Source: Hyalella azteca | Lineage: Eukaryota > Arthropoda > Malacostraca > Amphipoda > Hyalellidae | NCBI RefSeq assembly: GCF_000764305.2 | Contig: NW_025947446.1 | Span: 496,001 to 560,000 of the forward strand | Length of the DNA: 64,000 nt | Direction: 5' to 3' | Shown: positions 1 to 12,400 of the stretch, piece after piece | Numbering within the stretch: position 1 is the first letter of the stretch | Layout: the number at the start of each line of letters is the position of its first letter | Position numbers and translations under genes: made by a program | Notes under the pieces: generated by a model | Databases searched by the model: none | What the model saw: only the letters and a program-made list of their open reading frames with translations | Told to the model about the DNA's origin: nothing

Positions 1-1498
1 ACTCTGTAAATCAGAGCTGCCAAAAACAATTTAGTTTGAGAGATTTATTTTCATTGAGACTGAGAACTTTACTTCTATCGTACTTTTTTTGCGTGAATTT
101 ATTACTAATAACGTTCGCGATTATCAGTATGTGTCAAAAACATTTATACATATTTACCTTCATCAACTTCAAAATAAATTATTTTTGCTGAATTTTTGTA
201 TCTGGATACCTTTTCAGAACGTCTAATCTTGTAAGTTATTTAAACCATAAACAAAGCGAGACCAATTTTACGCCCCTTCACGCAAATCAATTGAATGGGA
301 TTGCTAAATTCCAGCACACATGCAGGACTGAGTGATCGAGGGAAGACTTCGATAACACATAGTGGGTGAGCTCAAATATTCAAATGACGCCATTTTTCAA
401 AAATTCAAATGTTGCTACGGTTCAAGTATTGACAACTTTGGCTTTCAAAATTTTAAGTTATTAAGCGAAGGTAGAGAAAAAAATGTTTAAGTAAGGTAAA
501 GTAAAAAAGTAAAGTTCAGGAGCTGTACGGCGTGTTTAAGTGAAATCCAATATTCATTCGCTAAGAAATAAAGTGCTTATATGATTATAGCTCTCTTTTG
601 AAACACTTTTGTAAATACAGTAAATTGAAATTGGCGGGCGTGCCAAATCGTTCAACAAGAATTAAAGAAATAACATACCAAAAAAAAAGAATGTAACAGA
701 TCAAATATCGTACACATAATAATACCAAATTGTGAGTGCTTAAAAGAATTTGAAGAAAGCCATGGCATGACGTTTGAAATAAAATGACAACAGTTTATAT
801 ATCAACCAGAATCAAAGCCTAACTATTGCTATAGCTTAGCTTTGTGTATAGTACAAGGACTTCTTTTGCTCCGCACCACAGGCCGGACCAATTGGAGAAT
901 TTTCCAGGTATAAAACAAATCGTAATATTAAGCAGTTGTGGTTGCCTGCCGGAGACCTAACATGCCCATGAACTGACATGATCCCTGCTTGCAATTAATA
1001 ACGTAGCTTCCAAAAATTCTGGTCTATCACGTTATCGGTATATCATGTTATTGGAATAAAACTTTAGGTAATAATTAAACAAAAATTGACAAATAATATA
1101 TCCATTCAATTAAGTTTAAAAATTATACAATATAACCTTCTAATTGATTCTTTTTATTGAATTTTTTTCATCGAGAAATTTTAAGAAAATCCTATTACTT
1201 TAACAGAGGAAGACAAATTGTGCTTGATGCTTCCCATATAATAGCCGTACATTGATGATGAGGTACGAAGTGGGTCCACTTTTTGAATCAGATAAAGTCA
1301 TGATTACATCAGATAAAAATTACTCATCATGAATATTTCTGCGGTCATTTTTATACAGGCCATAATCCGCTTCCGCTCTATTCCATCAGTTATTATGGTT
1401 TTCAGCGTACACTTCACTGATTTGGCAATGAATGTAAACTGACTATATATATACCTTCAGCACAGAGAAACCGTATTGAAACACGTACCTCGCAGTTG

Positions 1499-1623
1499 GC
1501 GGGATACTCAATATGTTGAGGCCTGTTAACATCACGAAAACATTTGTATACTCGATCGGATGGTTCCGTGATGGCGTCTAATTGGCTTCCCAATAAATAT
1601 AGCAACACGGCGGGCACGCGCTA
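1499..1623 (-). CDS. Possible single coding exon, unidentified
   Basis: A GC-richer patch in AT-rich DNA. On the minus strand an acceptor-like TTTAG is followed by an open frame with a hydrophobic start (AVLLYLLG) and then a Cys-containing stretch (DRVYKCFRDVNRPQ, ending PANCE). It ends in frame at a donor-like GAG|GTACGT. No partner exon was found on either side, so this could be an isolated exon of a gene leaving the window, a gene remnant, or chance. Confidence 0.25.
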
Positions 1624-3600
1624 AACGGCAACCGCGGCGCTGCGACCGCGTTGTTTAGAAAACGAGACTTACTTTAAAAACACACCTCGAACATTGGACT
1701 GTTTACCGTGGTTCTGATGTTTAATTCGTGGTATATTTGTCTCTTTCATAATCATGACTTTAAAATATTTTCTCCAGTTCATCCAAAGCACGATCACTGC
1801 CCGAAAAACCTCACACGACTGGAGAACAAAATTAGATAGAAGAGACTTTTTCAACACATCGACATCCTAAAAAGCTGATCTTCGTTTGGACGCAAGTGAG
1901 ATCCTGGTCCACATATATCTCTCACTTGGTATCCGCGCTTTCAAAATCCTTTCTCTTTCTGTAGCCCATAAGACAAAAGCACGGATTCGAATTCCATAGA
2001 AATGAAACTAAGAAGGATCTGCCTTCTGATTCGCAGATGATATCAAACTTCGATAATGACATCGATAAGGTAATCCCAAATTCTTTAATGGATGACTACT
2101 GTATTGATGAACGGAGAAATTGTCACACGGCTCATTATTTTTTCCATTTGTGTATGAAAGCAAATATTCTTGTGAAAGAAATCGTCACTTTGAGATTGCG
2201 GCTCATATGTTACCCTATATATTCGAAACAATCCCGAGTCTGATATTATAATTCTACAATTAGCGCGTGTTCCCAAAGCTGTGATGTCTTCGATTAGCGT
2301 CATAAGGAGAATTCCTCCTAATTTGAATAGCTATTGGAACACAAGTGAAATTTGCTCCAACGCGAAGGTTGACCTAGCAGCCGGCGAGTGCCTGAAGATG
2401 AATTTCAATGACCAGTGAGATAATTAATGTAAAGTTTTCACCTTATAGTAGATTTCCGTTTTAGGGTATCAACTTATAGTAAAAAGTAAATAAGTCCAGT
2501 TTGCATATTGATTACATTGATTTTATATGATAAATTTACGTAAATACAAGCTATGGGTAAATTTGTTTCCAATTAAAAGTTGATGATTTAGATTTATGTC
2601 ATCACTATTTCATCACTTGTTACATGGAATATACATTTTCAACAAGTGAATAAAATTTGCAGTCTAGTGCCTGCAAATTTAGTACATAAGGATATAATTC
2701 TGAACAGTAAGAGCTGAATCTGGGAATTAATTTGTATCATGTTGCACATTGTGACAAATTTAACTTTGTCCAGATTCAAATTACGGGCCTTCGGTTGACT
2801 TACTTGACTACTTACTTCGGTTGACTGACCACTTGAATAGACTACGTATTTTACCTAGTGATGAAACTACGTATGCTTGATATAGATATAAGTTGTTACG
2901 AGAATATGTATTTATAGTTATTAAGATCAAACCGTATGTTTCAAAGCCTATGGTAGTTTTATCAATCGCATGGATGAGCTTTTCCCTCGATCTCCTCTAT
3001 TTGACCTCAACATAGTACTTTTCGTGATCAATCCGATAACATAACTACTCTCGGTAGAGTTTTTAATTAACTTGTCTACTGTCAGGGTTCGCCGAGTGTA
3101 TACTTAGGACACGTATAAGGAGTTCTCACACTGGCAGTTATGACTTGACAAAGAGAATGACACAAATAATTATCCCAAACTTCATATACTAAAAGGCAAG
3201 ATATGATGATGATGATCCTACGCCTAGTTACAGAGCGAGGAACGGTACGAAAATGACTAGCACACAGGCCCACTTTCAGAAAGAAATCCTATCCTATACA
3301 GAGCTGGGCATGAGACAATAGAACTAGACACAATTACTTGCAGGCCCGCAATTGTTGATTGAAACTATGCAGCGAGAAATAAATAAAGGTGTTTACACGG
3401 AAATGCTAGTATCTCAATCAATTTCCACATTGGTACATCACCGGGTTGTGCAGTAGAAGAAAAGTCCCTTGGCGAATCCGAGGGCGGCCTGGCTGTTGCC
3501 GTTGGGTGCAGTCGTCGTAGATCCTCAATCACGGCTATGTGAGGAGAAGGCGAGGATGCTACGTGTATTCTTCTTCGCAATCGTTGATTCGGCAGTCGTC

Positions 3601-3750
3601 GATAAACACGAGGATGAAAATAATAAGTCTCTTCTGTGCATGACGTTCGCCGATAAAGACGAGGATGAAAATAATAAGTCTCTTCTGTGCAGGACGTTCG
3701 TCGATAAACACGAGGATGAAATAAGTCTCTTCTGTGCAGGACGTTCGTCG
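3601..3750. repeat. 51-bp minisatellite, 3 copies
   Basis: Three head-to-tail units begin at 3601, 3652 and 3703 (period 51). The third has lost 6 bases. Because 51 is a multiple of three, frames stay open through it on both strands; the plus frame reads DKHEDENNKSLLC repeatedly. No splice or start context supports translation. Confidence 0.85.
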
Positions 3751-3805
3751 AAACTCAACATTCGTCCAAATGACAGACTGGCTGACTTGTTTATAACCAG
3801 TTTTT

Positions 3806-3943
3806 GACGCATTTTCTTATTTATGGAAAAAGGTGCTATTGCGCTCGTCATGTCCGCCTGTTCCTCCGTCCGTCCGTGACTTCACGTTTTCGTCGACGAG
3901 AAAATGCGCTCTCTGTCACTCAGTGAGTACTGAGTTATATTTG
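3806..3943 (+). mobile_element. MITE-like dispersed repeat, copy A
   Basis: It starts near GACGCATTTTCTTATTTATGG, carries a CCGTCCGTCCG tract, and contains the inverted partner GACGAGAAAATGCGC followed by CTCTGTCACTCAGTGAGTACTGAG. Two further copies lie at 33665-33828 (same strand) and 13200-13330 (opposite strand). The inverted arms GCGCATTTTCTC and GAGAAAATGCGC suggest a non-autonomous element. No coding capacity and no clear target-site duplication. Confidence 0.65.
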
Positions 3944-6900
3944 TTTCAACCTTATGTCTAAACCGTTCAAGTCGAACAAGCGTAATGAAAACTATAATCA
4001 TGAAATGACTGTAATTCAGTCGAGTTTTCCGAGAAGTGCAGAATTGTACTGTTCGAGTAGACGTAAAAAACGCAATATTGTGATGGATGAATTATCGCTT
4101 AAAACTAAATAAAATTTAAATAAAATTAACGCTTAAAATTTATTGCCCAGTTTAAAGCGAGCCGACGCCAAGCGAGGTAAGCATGAACATGGAGCAACCA
4201 CAGCTAGGTCCACCTGCGGCATGCCTATTTTAGCGACCCATGTATATGTATCTAGTAAAATAAATGCTGCACATGCTTTTGGTGCTTTTTGATCGAGAGA
4301 AATAAAAGAGTTGCATTCGCTGAATAAGTGTTTGTAAAAATAATAACGCAAACAAAAATTTGCTGACACACGTGCGTCCGCAACAACCTCTGCTAACGTA
4401 AGCCTAGAAGGGCTGTCGTCTTGCTGTAAGCAAGTTTTTGCCGCTAGTAAATTGGTGTGAAAACGTCTGCAAATAATTTTCGGGATAAAAATATATCGCA
4501 TAATTTTTTGCCCAGCTGCCATTATTACAATATTTAAAACTCTACATCGAATGAAAATTATTCACACACCGTTTTATATAAGATTCCAGTAAACTTTTAT
4601 ATTTTTCATATAATGCAACCCCAATTTAATGCACTTAACGCACCATATTGAAGGAAAACTAGTTAAGTTGCAACTGTATCGACACGCGAATATAGTTGAT
4701 TCTTTATGTAGTTGATTCTTTTTGACTGATTATTGTTTGCATCGAGTTTATCCATCTCCAGCTCGTCTAGTGTCATTTAATTTCTTTAAAAAATCAAAGT
4801 TTTCGATACAAACAAAAATCTTCAATTCGAATAATCGCAAAAATCATGATGGCCTACGAATGCTACAAGATAATTTTTAGAACTGTTAATTAGCACTGAA
4901 TAAGATAAGAGGAATGACAAGCTAAAGTGTTGGGTTCTGTGGAGAAGTCCGAGAATTGTTTTTGTGACTAATGTTATGAGCATCATCATTTCACTGACAC
5001 ACTGAATTATTCAGTGCATTTTTTATTAGAAAAATAAATTCCGTGATAAAATTTTACGAATTAACACAGAGTACAACTATAATTAGATTACGTCTCGTTT
5101 GGAAGCCATGAGGCATTTTGATTGAGCTTTGTTCGATATTTTTTAAGAAAAATTCTCAACAAATATTATTCATCCGCCGATTCCTTACATTTCTTCCGCT
5201 GATAAATTTTCAAAGTGATGTTTATGCAAAAGTTTGAATTAATTAAAATATAACACTGCGTCAAGCGTCTGCATCAAATTCGAAGTTTTGTTTATACGTG
5301 TTAAATAGTCAAGCTTGGATTTAAGAGAGCTTGTTTCGTGTAAATACTGATACCAATCTTCCTTCAACTTATTTTCAATACCTTTTCCAGACAATAAATA
5401 TGTTTTTTTACCAAAATTTGTGGGTATTGTGAGAAATTTTTGCGCTTAATTTTTGTCTATTTGGCGCATGATGCATAACTTCTATAAATTAAAAATCAGC
5501 AAATCTGATGCACTTATAATGTATGCCTGTAAAGTGATCTTTCGGCAGCGATTGAATGAATAATTGACTTTCATCGATATAATTATGGTTGTCTACAAAT
5601 TAAATTCAAAATAACTATTAAATTCATGTAACAATTAATAAGTTGCAATATTATAGTCAAATACGTGCAATATCTTTGCAACATCCAATTAGCCTACGGT
5701 TGCATTGACAATTGAGTACTTTAATTATTGTATAGATTTGGTTACAATATTTAATTTCCCGAAGTTTTATATTTCCTACAAAGTTATACAATAAGTAAAC
5801 TCTTCATAATGCTGGAGTAAGTGTAAAATGAGGCGCAATTTTTGAACTGATATTATTGGTGCGCATTTTTATACAATATGAGACTTAATGCTTTCTGCAA
5901 AGATATTATAAGAACTTTCTCATATAATTCACTATAACCTCATCATGCAATTAGAAAATGTAACTAATATTATGAGCATCAATTTTCAATAAAAATAAAT
6001 ACTCAAAAAATTTAATTTCATTCCACACATTTTTTATTATTTACAGTATTTTGTATTCACTCTGTATAAAAATTATCTCATTGCTGTTCTTCGACGATAA
6101 TGAGGCTTTTAAGTTAACAGGTTTGATTCTTAAAGCTGTTGCTTCCAAGCTCTGTACTAACTCGCTTGATTTCATCCTAAAATTGGTGTCCATTACCGAT
6201 ATTGGATAAGGATTCCTGCAAGAGGACACCCGACTTGAACAGTTGTGCAATGCGTCGATAACTACGACATGTGGATGATTTATCAGCGTCATGCCGACGA
6301 TTTGCACCGACCGCAGGTCAAACGCCTTGGGCATTTACTGGGGAGGAACCCCTCTGTTTTATCACTTCTGTTATTAATGTTCAAACATCTAAGCTAGAAT
6401 CTCCAGCAAAATCATAAGAGGAAAAATGAAACGATATCAGCCATACTTGACATCAATATATTCACCCATCAATAGATTCCTTCTTAGTTCATTAAATTTC
6501 TGTCTCCCTCTTATAAGAGCACCGCATAAATTTTAATAATATATATAAACAAATTACATTAATAACTCTGAATAGCTACAGTGAGCAAGAGAGTTTATAA
6601 TAATGGGAAGGGACACGCATTACAGAGGTCGCGTATTATGCATGCTTAGTAAATAACAGATGAAGATCCAACAATGTACAAGAAGTTGTAGGAAGTACTG
6701 GTAAAAATTATTATTACTATGGCATTATTGCTAAGATTATTAGAATGCTGGGCAGAATATCGCTGAGGAAAACCTCAATGAAACATTTGAGCTGATAACA
6801 TGCGATGAGGCTATCTCGGCGCCATGCAGCATTGACCACTTATAGTGTTCAAAGACGAGGAAGATGTTGATAAATATCAGGCAATTATTCTTTTAATTTA

Positions 6901-8744
6901 AATTTTAGAGAGCTTCACGGGGTCATCTAAATTGAAAATAAATTTATTTAGGTCACTTAAGTTACATCGGCTAGTGCAGGAGATTTTCGGATTTCACACC
7001 CTAGAATTTCCTTAATTATGCATAAACACTGGAGCTCAATTACTGGAGTCATAGGGAAGTATTTAATTACTTATGTGTGTCAATTTATGAAATTAGAACG
7101 AAATAATTCATGCATTGTCCACACAATAAAACATATTAAACACAAATATCGCTTAATCTCGCTGGGGCGGAAGGCAGCCTAGGAAGATTCTTCTCTCACT
7201 TCATAAAATGAGAGTATCAGCATAATGACTAATATCATTAAAAGCAATGCTAAGTTGGTAACAGAAGTTTGCACGATTACGAAACTCGTAAGGAGAGAAA
7301 AAGTTTTGATAGAAACTGAGATAGAAAACTGATATATTCTCCAAGATAAAAAACTGAGAAGAAAGGAATGGTAAATTGTCCATGTTCCTGCACATTCAAG
7401 GATCATGAAGTTAAGTAAGCACTTTACTCAAACGCAGAGAATAATGTTTGATGGTTAGAAAGCTCTGGCACATTGAGTTATGAATGTATAATTTATCTAT
7501 GTTTGGTGAAGTCATTATCCTTCAGGGGAAGGATCGTAATAGAGAGGAGAACACAATACAAACCAGAGGGACAAATGAGCTCGATATGTTTAATGCAGCG
7601 GTCGTTCAGAATACAAAAACTTTGCCCAACGTTCTACCACAGCGTTGAGGTAGAAATGCTGCCATGCAAGATAATATTGACTCGATAAACAGGTACATCC
7701 GGGCGTACGTGAACGATTTCAGAACGGTATATATATAACGCGATATATTAATAGAAATAAATGCTGAATAACAAAACGTATAAAAATCTGAAGCGGTAAC
7801 TAGAGAGAGCATTTGATTGACAGAGAGCATGTAAGGAAGGTTTTGTAAAATTCCAGGGAACTTTTCAATCCTGTATGAGTGGATTTATCTCTTAGCATTT
7901 TTAGTAAAGAGCATAATTATGGATTTTGATTTTCCTTCCTATTAGGGCGTTACATATTAGGGCGTTAAAACTTTAGAAAGACACAGTCTTTAAGTCAAAG
8001 AATCATATTTAATTTGATCTAATTTGTAGCCTTTTATAAGGAAAGTTTTAGAATGATGCAGACCCGAAATAACGTCCAGCCTTCTAAGAAAATTACGAAC
8101 GCAAACAAGAAGCTGTTACACTGCAAGCGACGCTCAACACAGTGAACGTACGAACAGCGCATTTATTTATACATACATGTGTATATATATTATATATATA
8201 ATCTATGATGAACTTTGATACTAGGAAATTTGTGATTGTCATGGCGTCAAATGATGTCATTATTTATAGATAAAATATGAAATATGCCAATATCTAACGT
8301 TTATTACACAAGTTTGATAAAGAGCTATAGATGTAGAAAGAGAAAAATATGTTAAACTTAACATTGAATATAATCCGTTGCATTGTTTATCCGATGCATT
8401 TATAGCATATTAATAAAGAGTTACGAGAAAAAAAATTCGCTGTAATTGTGACAAAACAAGAAATTATTTCACTCCCCGATGAAATTTCATGATTTTAATG
8501 AGTTATCAAATTGTCATGAATGTTCCACGTGGCCATTAACGAACGAAATTCGTGGTCATTCACGAATTTCATGCTCGTCAACTCACGATAAGAGCAATCA
8601 AAACCATTATCTGTGATCACTTCAACACAAAAGCTTCTTTTGTAGAGCGCGACCACATGCGAAAGAGAGCTTCGTATCTTTAAATCAAAGAATAAGCTCG
8701 CATTTGCGGGAAACTCGCAGAGAGAATATTGAGCGCGATGATGT

Positions 8745-9290
8745 AATACATCGATGGTTGAGCTGCATAAGCTGTACACTGCAGAGAGAAACGTCTTAGT
8801 CATACCACAGCTTGAGCTGTACAAGCTATGAACAGAAGTTTGAGTCGTTTTAGTCATACCATAACTTGAACTGTAGAAGCCTTCTACTGAAGCGCGTCAT
8901 ACCACAAGGTTGTCAGTCATACCGAAGTGTCAGCTGTGCACTGAAGAGCAGGATGTTTTCGTCATACCACAGCTTGAGCTGTGAAAGCTTTGCACTGAAA
9001 CGTGAGTTCTTATAGTCAACCCTAAGCTTGCAGAAGCAATACACTGTGTGTATTGTAATACAATTCAGTGTATTGCAGAAGCAATACACTGAAATGACGT
9101 CTTAAGTCAAAGCTCAGCTTGAGATGTAGAAGCCTTACACTGAGACGCTGGAATTTTTAATCATTCCACTGCTAGAGCTGCAGAAGTCACACTCTGAAGC
9201 GCGGGACATTTTATTCATCCTACTGTTTGAGCTGTAGAAGATATACGTAGAAGCGTGGAATGTTTTAGTCATCCCACAGCTCGAGCGGTT
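8745..9290. repeat. ~54-bp tandem array spanning the NPP stop codon
   Basis: About nine degenerate units; the shared plus-strand core TTTTAGTCATACCACAGC recurs near 8795, 8848, 8896, 8956, 9010, 9101, 9155, 9210 and 9262, mostly 52-55 bp apart. The last of these is the end of the NPP coding sequence itself (residues LELWDD and the stop). The array therefore looks like duplicated exon end running into the 3' UTR. An 11-bp perfect inverted repeat (9036-9046 and 9066-9076) lies in the one expanded unit. AATAAA on the minus strand at 9210-9215 is a possible poly(A) signal. Confidence 0.8.
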
Positions 9291-9411
9291 GCTCCGCAAG
9301 TAAGACTGGCAACGAAGATTCTCCAATAAAGCCGCTGAAAAACTGCAGTCCAGTCAAACGCTCAATGTCCGTCAGGCTGGTTAGGTGATAGCGGCTGTAT
9401 TCGCGATCATT
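9265..9411 (-). CDS. NPP exon 19 (last)
   Basis: Acceptor TTTTTGCAG precedes AATGATCGCG. The exon codes 48 residues, including the family pattern TDIERLTGLQFF near the end of the nuclease-like domain, then stops at TAA after LELWDD. Its final bases are the founder of the downstream ~54-bp array. Confidence 0.92.
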   Translation of the reverse strand, partial: NDREYSRYHLTSLTDIERLTGLQFFSGFIGESSLPVLLAEQPLELWDD

Positions 9412-12400
9412 CTGCAAAAAAGATGATGTCTTGTACATAGACATATTATAGTAGAATAATATAAAATTCATGTTTTTCCACACGGACAGATTTTTCTACT
9501 CAATTGACTTAGATATTTGAAATGCGATCATTCCCCAACTGGATTTCAAAAGAAGTAAGAACCACTCAAATGAGAGCGATCTCATGAGTGGCCACAATCC
9601 ACACTTTGCTTCGTGAGTTTCGGTTGAAAGAATAAAAAATTGGACTTCTGGAATGAAAAATGGGTAAAGTTAAGGATAATTCAGATATTTTCTCTTAGAG
9701 TAGTATGGATTTGGGATTATATAGAGATTTTGAAGTAATTGCGATTTTATCTTGCGTGGTATTACATTGCGTATTTTATTAAGTTACATAACATTTTACA
9801 TTATATATTTAATTTAATGATATTGATGAACTAGGGCCCTAAGAAAGATGCATCTTTGCTTACCATCTGGCAGTTGTCGTTGAGCTTAGTGTTCGGGAAC
9901 ACAAAAGCCAACACGTCCAGCTCGTCTGAGGCACATTTTCTAAGGTCAGTTTCATCCAAATCAAAGCCTGCAGAAGTCTTGCAGGAACTGACGATGTAAA
10001 ACACATGGCTGGGCGTCAAGAAATCTACGAGAGACCTGAAATTTACACGGAAATAAATAAATGATAAAAATTATGAGTGAAAACAGTAGCCAAGTCTAAC
10101 CTATGCAAGGTTATAAAGAAAGAATAGAATAGAAGTGTCGGCACTGAATGAAATAGGCTCATGACCTGTTACTGATTCTTGTACTTTTCATCTTAATTTC
10201 CAAACCCATCGAACGTACAATTTCAGTTTCGATTGATTTGTCTGAATGTGTTTCATCACCCACCTGATGTGTATTATCGTATCCCCTCTGCCGTTGTAGT
10301 TTCTGTCCCAGACGGGACCAGTGACGACGTTCACAACGTTCCTGCTGCGTGTCCACTCACGTAACAAGCCCACGATGCTGTGCCGACCTCCTTCAGTAAA
10401 ACCTTTCCTCAGAGCGATGGCGTTGGTCAGGAAGTAACCTTCTCTTGCCAAAACTTCCGGCGCTTCAAATTCTACAATTAAATGTAGTTAAAATTTATTA
10501 GACAAAAATGTTACACGCAATCATTTCCATATGTTCTTCGAATCAGCGAATGAGCATGCACGATGGATAGATGTTATCACTCGTATTATATTATATCACA
10601 ATAATATTATAGAATAAAAGGATTTACATTCAGAGAATAATGTGATGATTTACATTCATCTCAATATCATTGACTATTGTATGTTACTGGAAACAATGTA
10701 AACATTAATATTAATGCAGGTTTCATTGAAGACCAGAGAGTATTTCTTATTGACAATTTGCAAACTACCGGATTTGTCAGGACGTTAAAATTGTTCTCGT
10801 AATTCAAGCTTTGATTCCAATCTGTATCTATAATACTCTATGTCTATAAATTTATCTATAAATTTATAAATAAATAAGTCTATAAATTTTGCTTCAAAGA
10901 AGGTTGTAGACTTCTTCATGTTTTAGACAACATCGGACAGATTGGACTAACAATCAGGACGCCGAGCCACTGTCTCGTTAGCTACCTTCAGACTGGAGGG
11001 CAGGTGAACCCCGCGAGACAAGCTTACAACCAGACCGTCACTCGCATTGTGCTGAACGTATTCACCAGCATCGTGATCAAGCAGTGGCCCGACAACAAAC
11101 GACCGGCGATAGCTGAACTCCTCATCTCTACAGATTGGATCCCAGCTATCTATTTTCTGGCTGCCTGATTTGTCTGAACTCTGAATTTTCCGAGTAATTT
11201 TTGGTCCAAAATTTTACTGTTGTATCCTAGTTACTTATATTATGTACTTATTTCCACCAAAATTTCAATGTTTAATGCTTCTTTAACTTGAAAATGAATG
11301 TTTGTTGCATTCGAAACGTCGTTAAATAAAATGTCCCTTGGAAACCTGATATTTGACTTTTCAGTTCCTATCAAGAGCCTAATTCGCCGAATAGAGAAAA
11401 ACAATAAGAAAATTGTCAATAAGAAATACTCTCTGGTCTTCAATGAAACCTGCATTAAAGAAAATCTTCTGCCAAACTACACCAACATTAATATTAGCGA
11501 ACAGTTTTAGTTAATTGATTTATATACCTAATTTTTTCTACAGAACAGAGATACGTATGCCAAAAGCAAAATTTTTTTGGCTTTATGTGGTCCTAAAAGC
11601 GGACGCTCAAAGGATTGTACAGGACCTGGATTGTACACTATTACTATTTTACATAATAAATAATTCAAATTGAATCACGCAATCCTACCACGTGCGTTCA
11701 GAGGAGTAACGTACGCGTAGCGTAAGTTCGTTCTGTAACTTCTATTGGATGTTAGCGAGAAATTCCTCGTTTATGAGCCAAATGAGCCAAACATTGAATA
11801 ATTATTTGCAAATTGAACAAATGTGCTTTTTCGTCGCACGCGCCTTCGATGAATTTTTCTACGCTAAATTTGGGAATTGCCAGCATTTCACAACTTAATT
11901 AAAAATCCAATTCCTCATTACTTATTAATAAAATGAACAAATGTTGATGACAGCGCACCTTGAGGGAAGAGCTGATGCATGCTGACGACGTCGGTGTTGT
12001 AGCGGTCCAACAGATACTCCATGCACTGCTGGTCAGGGTCTCTGGGCAGACGTGGGTCGGCGAGCCAGCACGGCGAGTCGGAGAGGCCACCAAAATCCTG
12101 CCCAATGGGCAAAAAATTTTCAAGGTTTCCTTTGAAACGAATAATTGGCTAGCGGTGAAATTTAAAAATGTTCCGACTTCCCCTTGTAAATTAAAAAAAT
12201 TGGGATATTTGGTGACCAATTAATAGCGATGTTGAAATGGAACTGAATTGATTGATCTATCAAGATAGTCGAGCTCAATTCAACCAGAATCAAGCATGGA
12301 TTCAACATGTTCAGTGATTTACTTTCAATCAATGATTTACTTTCATTGGCCATAAAAATATGCTCCTTACAGGTCCTGATCGAATGGCCCTCATAACTTT

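Larger units (their letters stand above)
1..9264. other. Gene-poor stretch downstream of the NPP gene
   Basis: No multi-exon gene could be assembled here. Seen: a 51-bp minisatellite (3601-3750), one copy of a GTCC-microsatellite inverted-terminus repeat (3806-3943), a possible minus-strand exon (1499-1623), minus-strand ORFs of 129 codons at 4133-4522 and 97 codons at 6041-6334 that match nothing I know, a short AT-repeat near 8185-8205, and a ~54-bp repeat array (8745-9290). The last lies just after the NPP stop codon and is probably 3' UTR. Codon use and splice sites do not make the two ORFs convincing. Confidence 0.6.

Noticed and set aside
4133..4522. 129-codon minus ORF as a gene
   Set aside because: Compositionally plausible but single, without splice context, promoter or recognisable domain; kept only as a note.
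7179..7406. 75-codon hydrophobic minus ORF as a membrane protein
   Set aside because: AT-rich random DNA gives Phe/Leu/Ile-rich frames; a second overlapping frame looks the same.
8495..9326. Minus ORFs with GMTKTF repeats as a second gene
   Set aside because: They are the ~54-bp array read in another frame, directly in the NPP 3' region.
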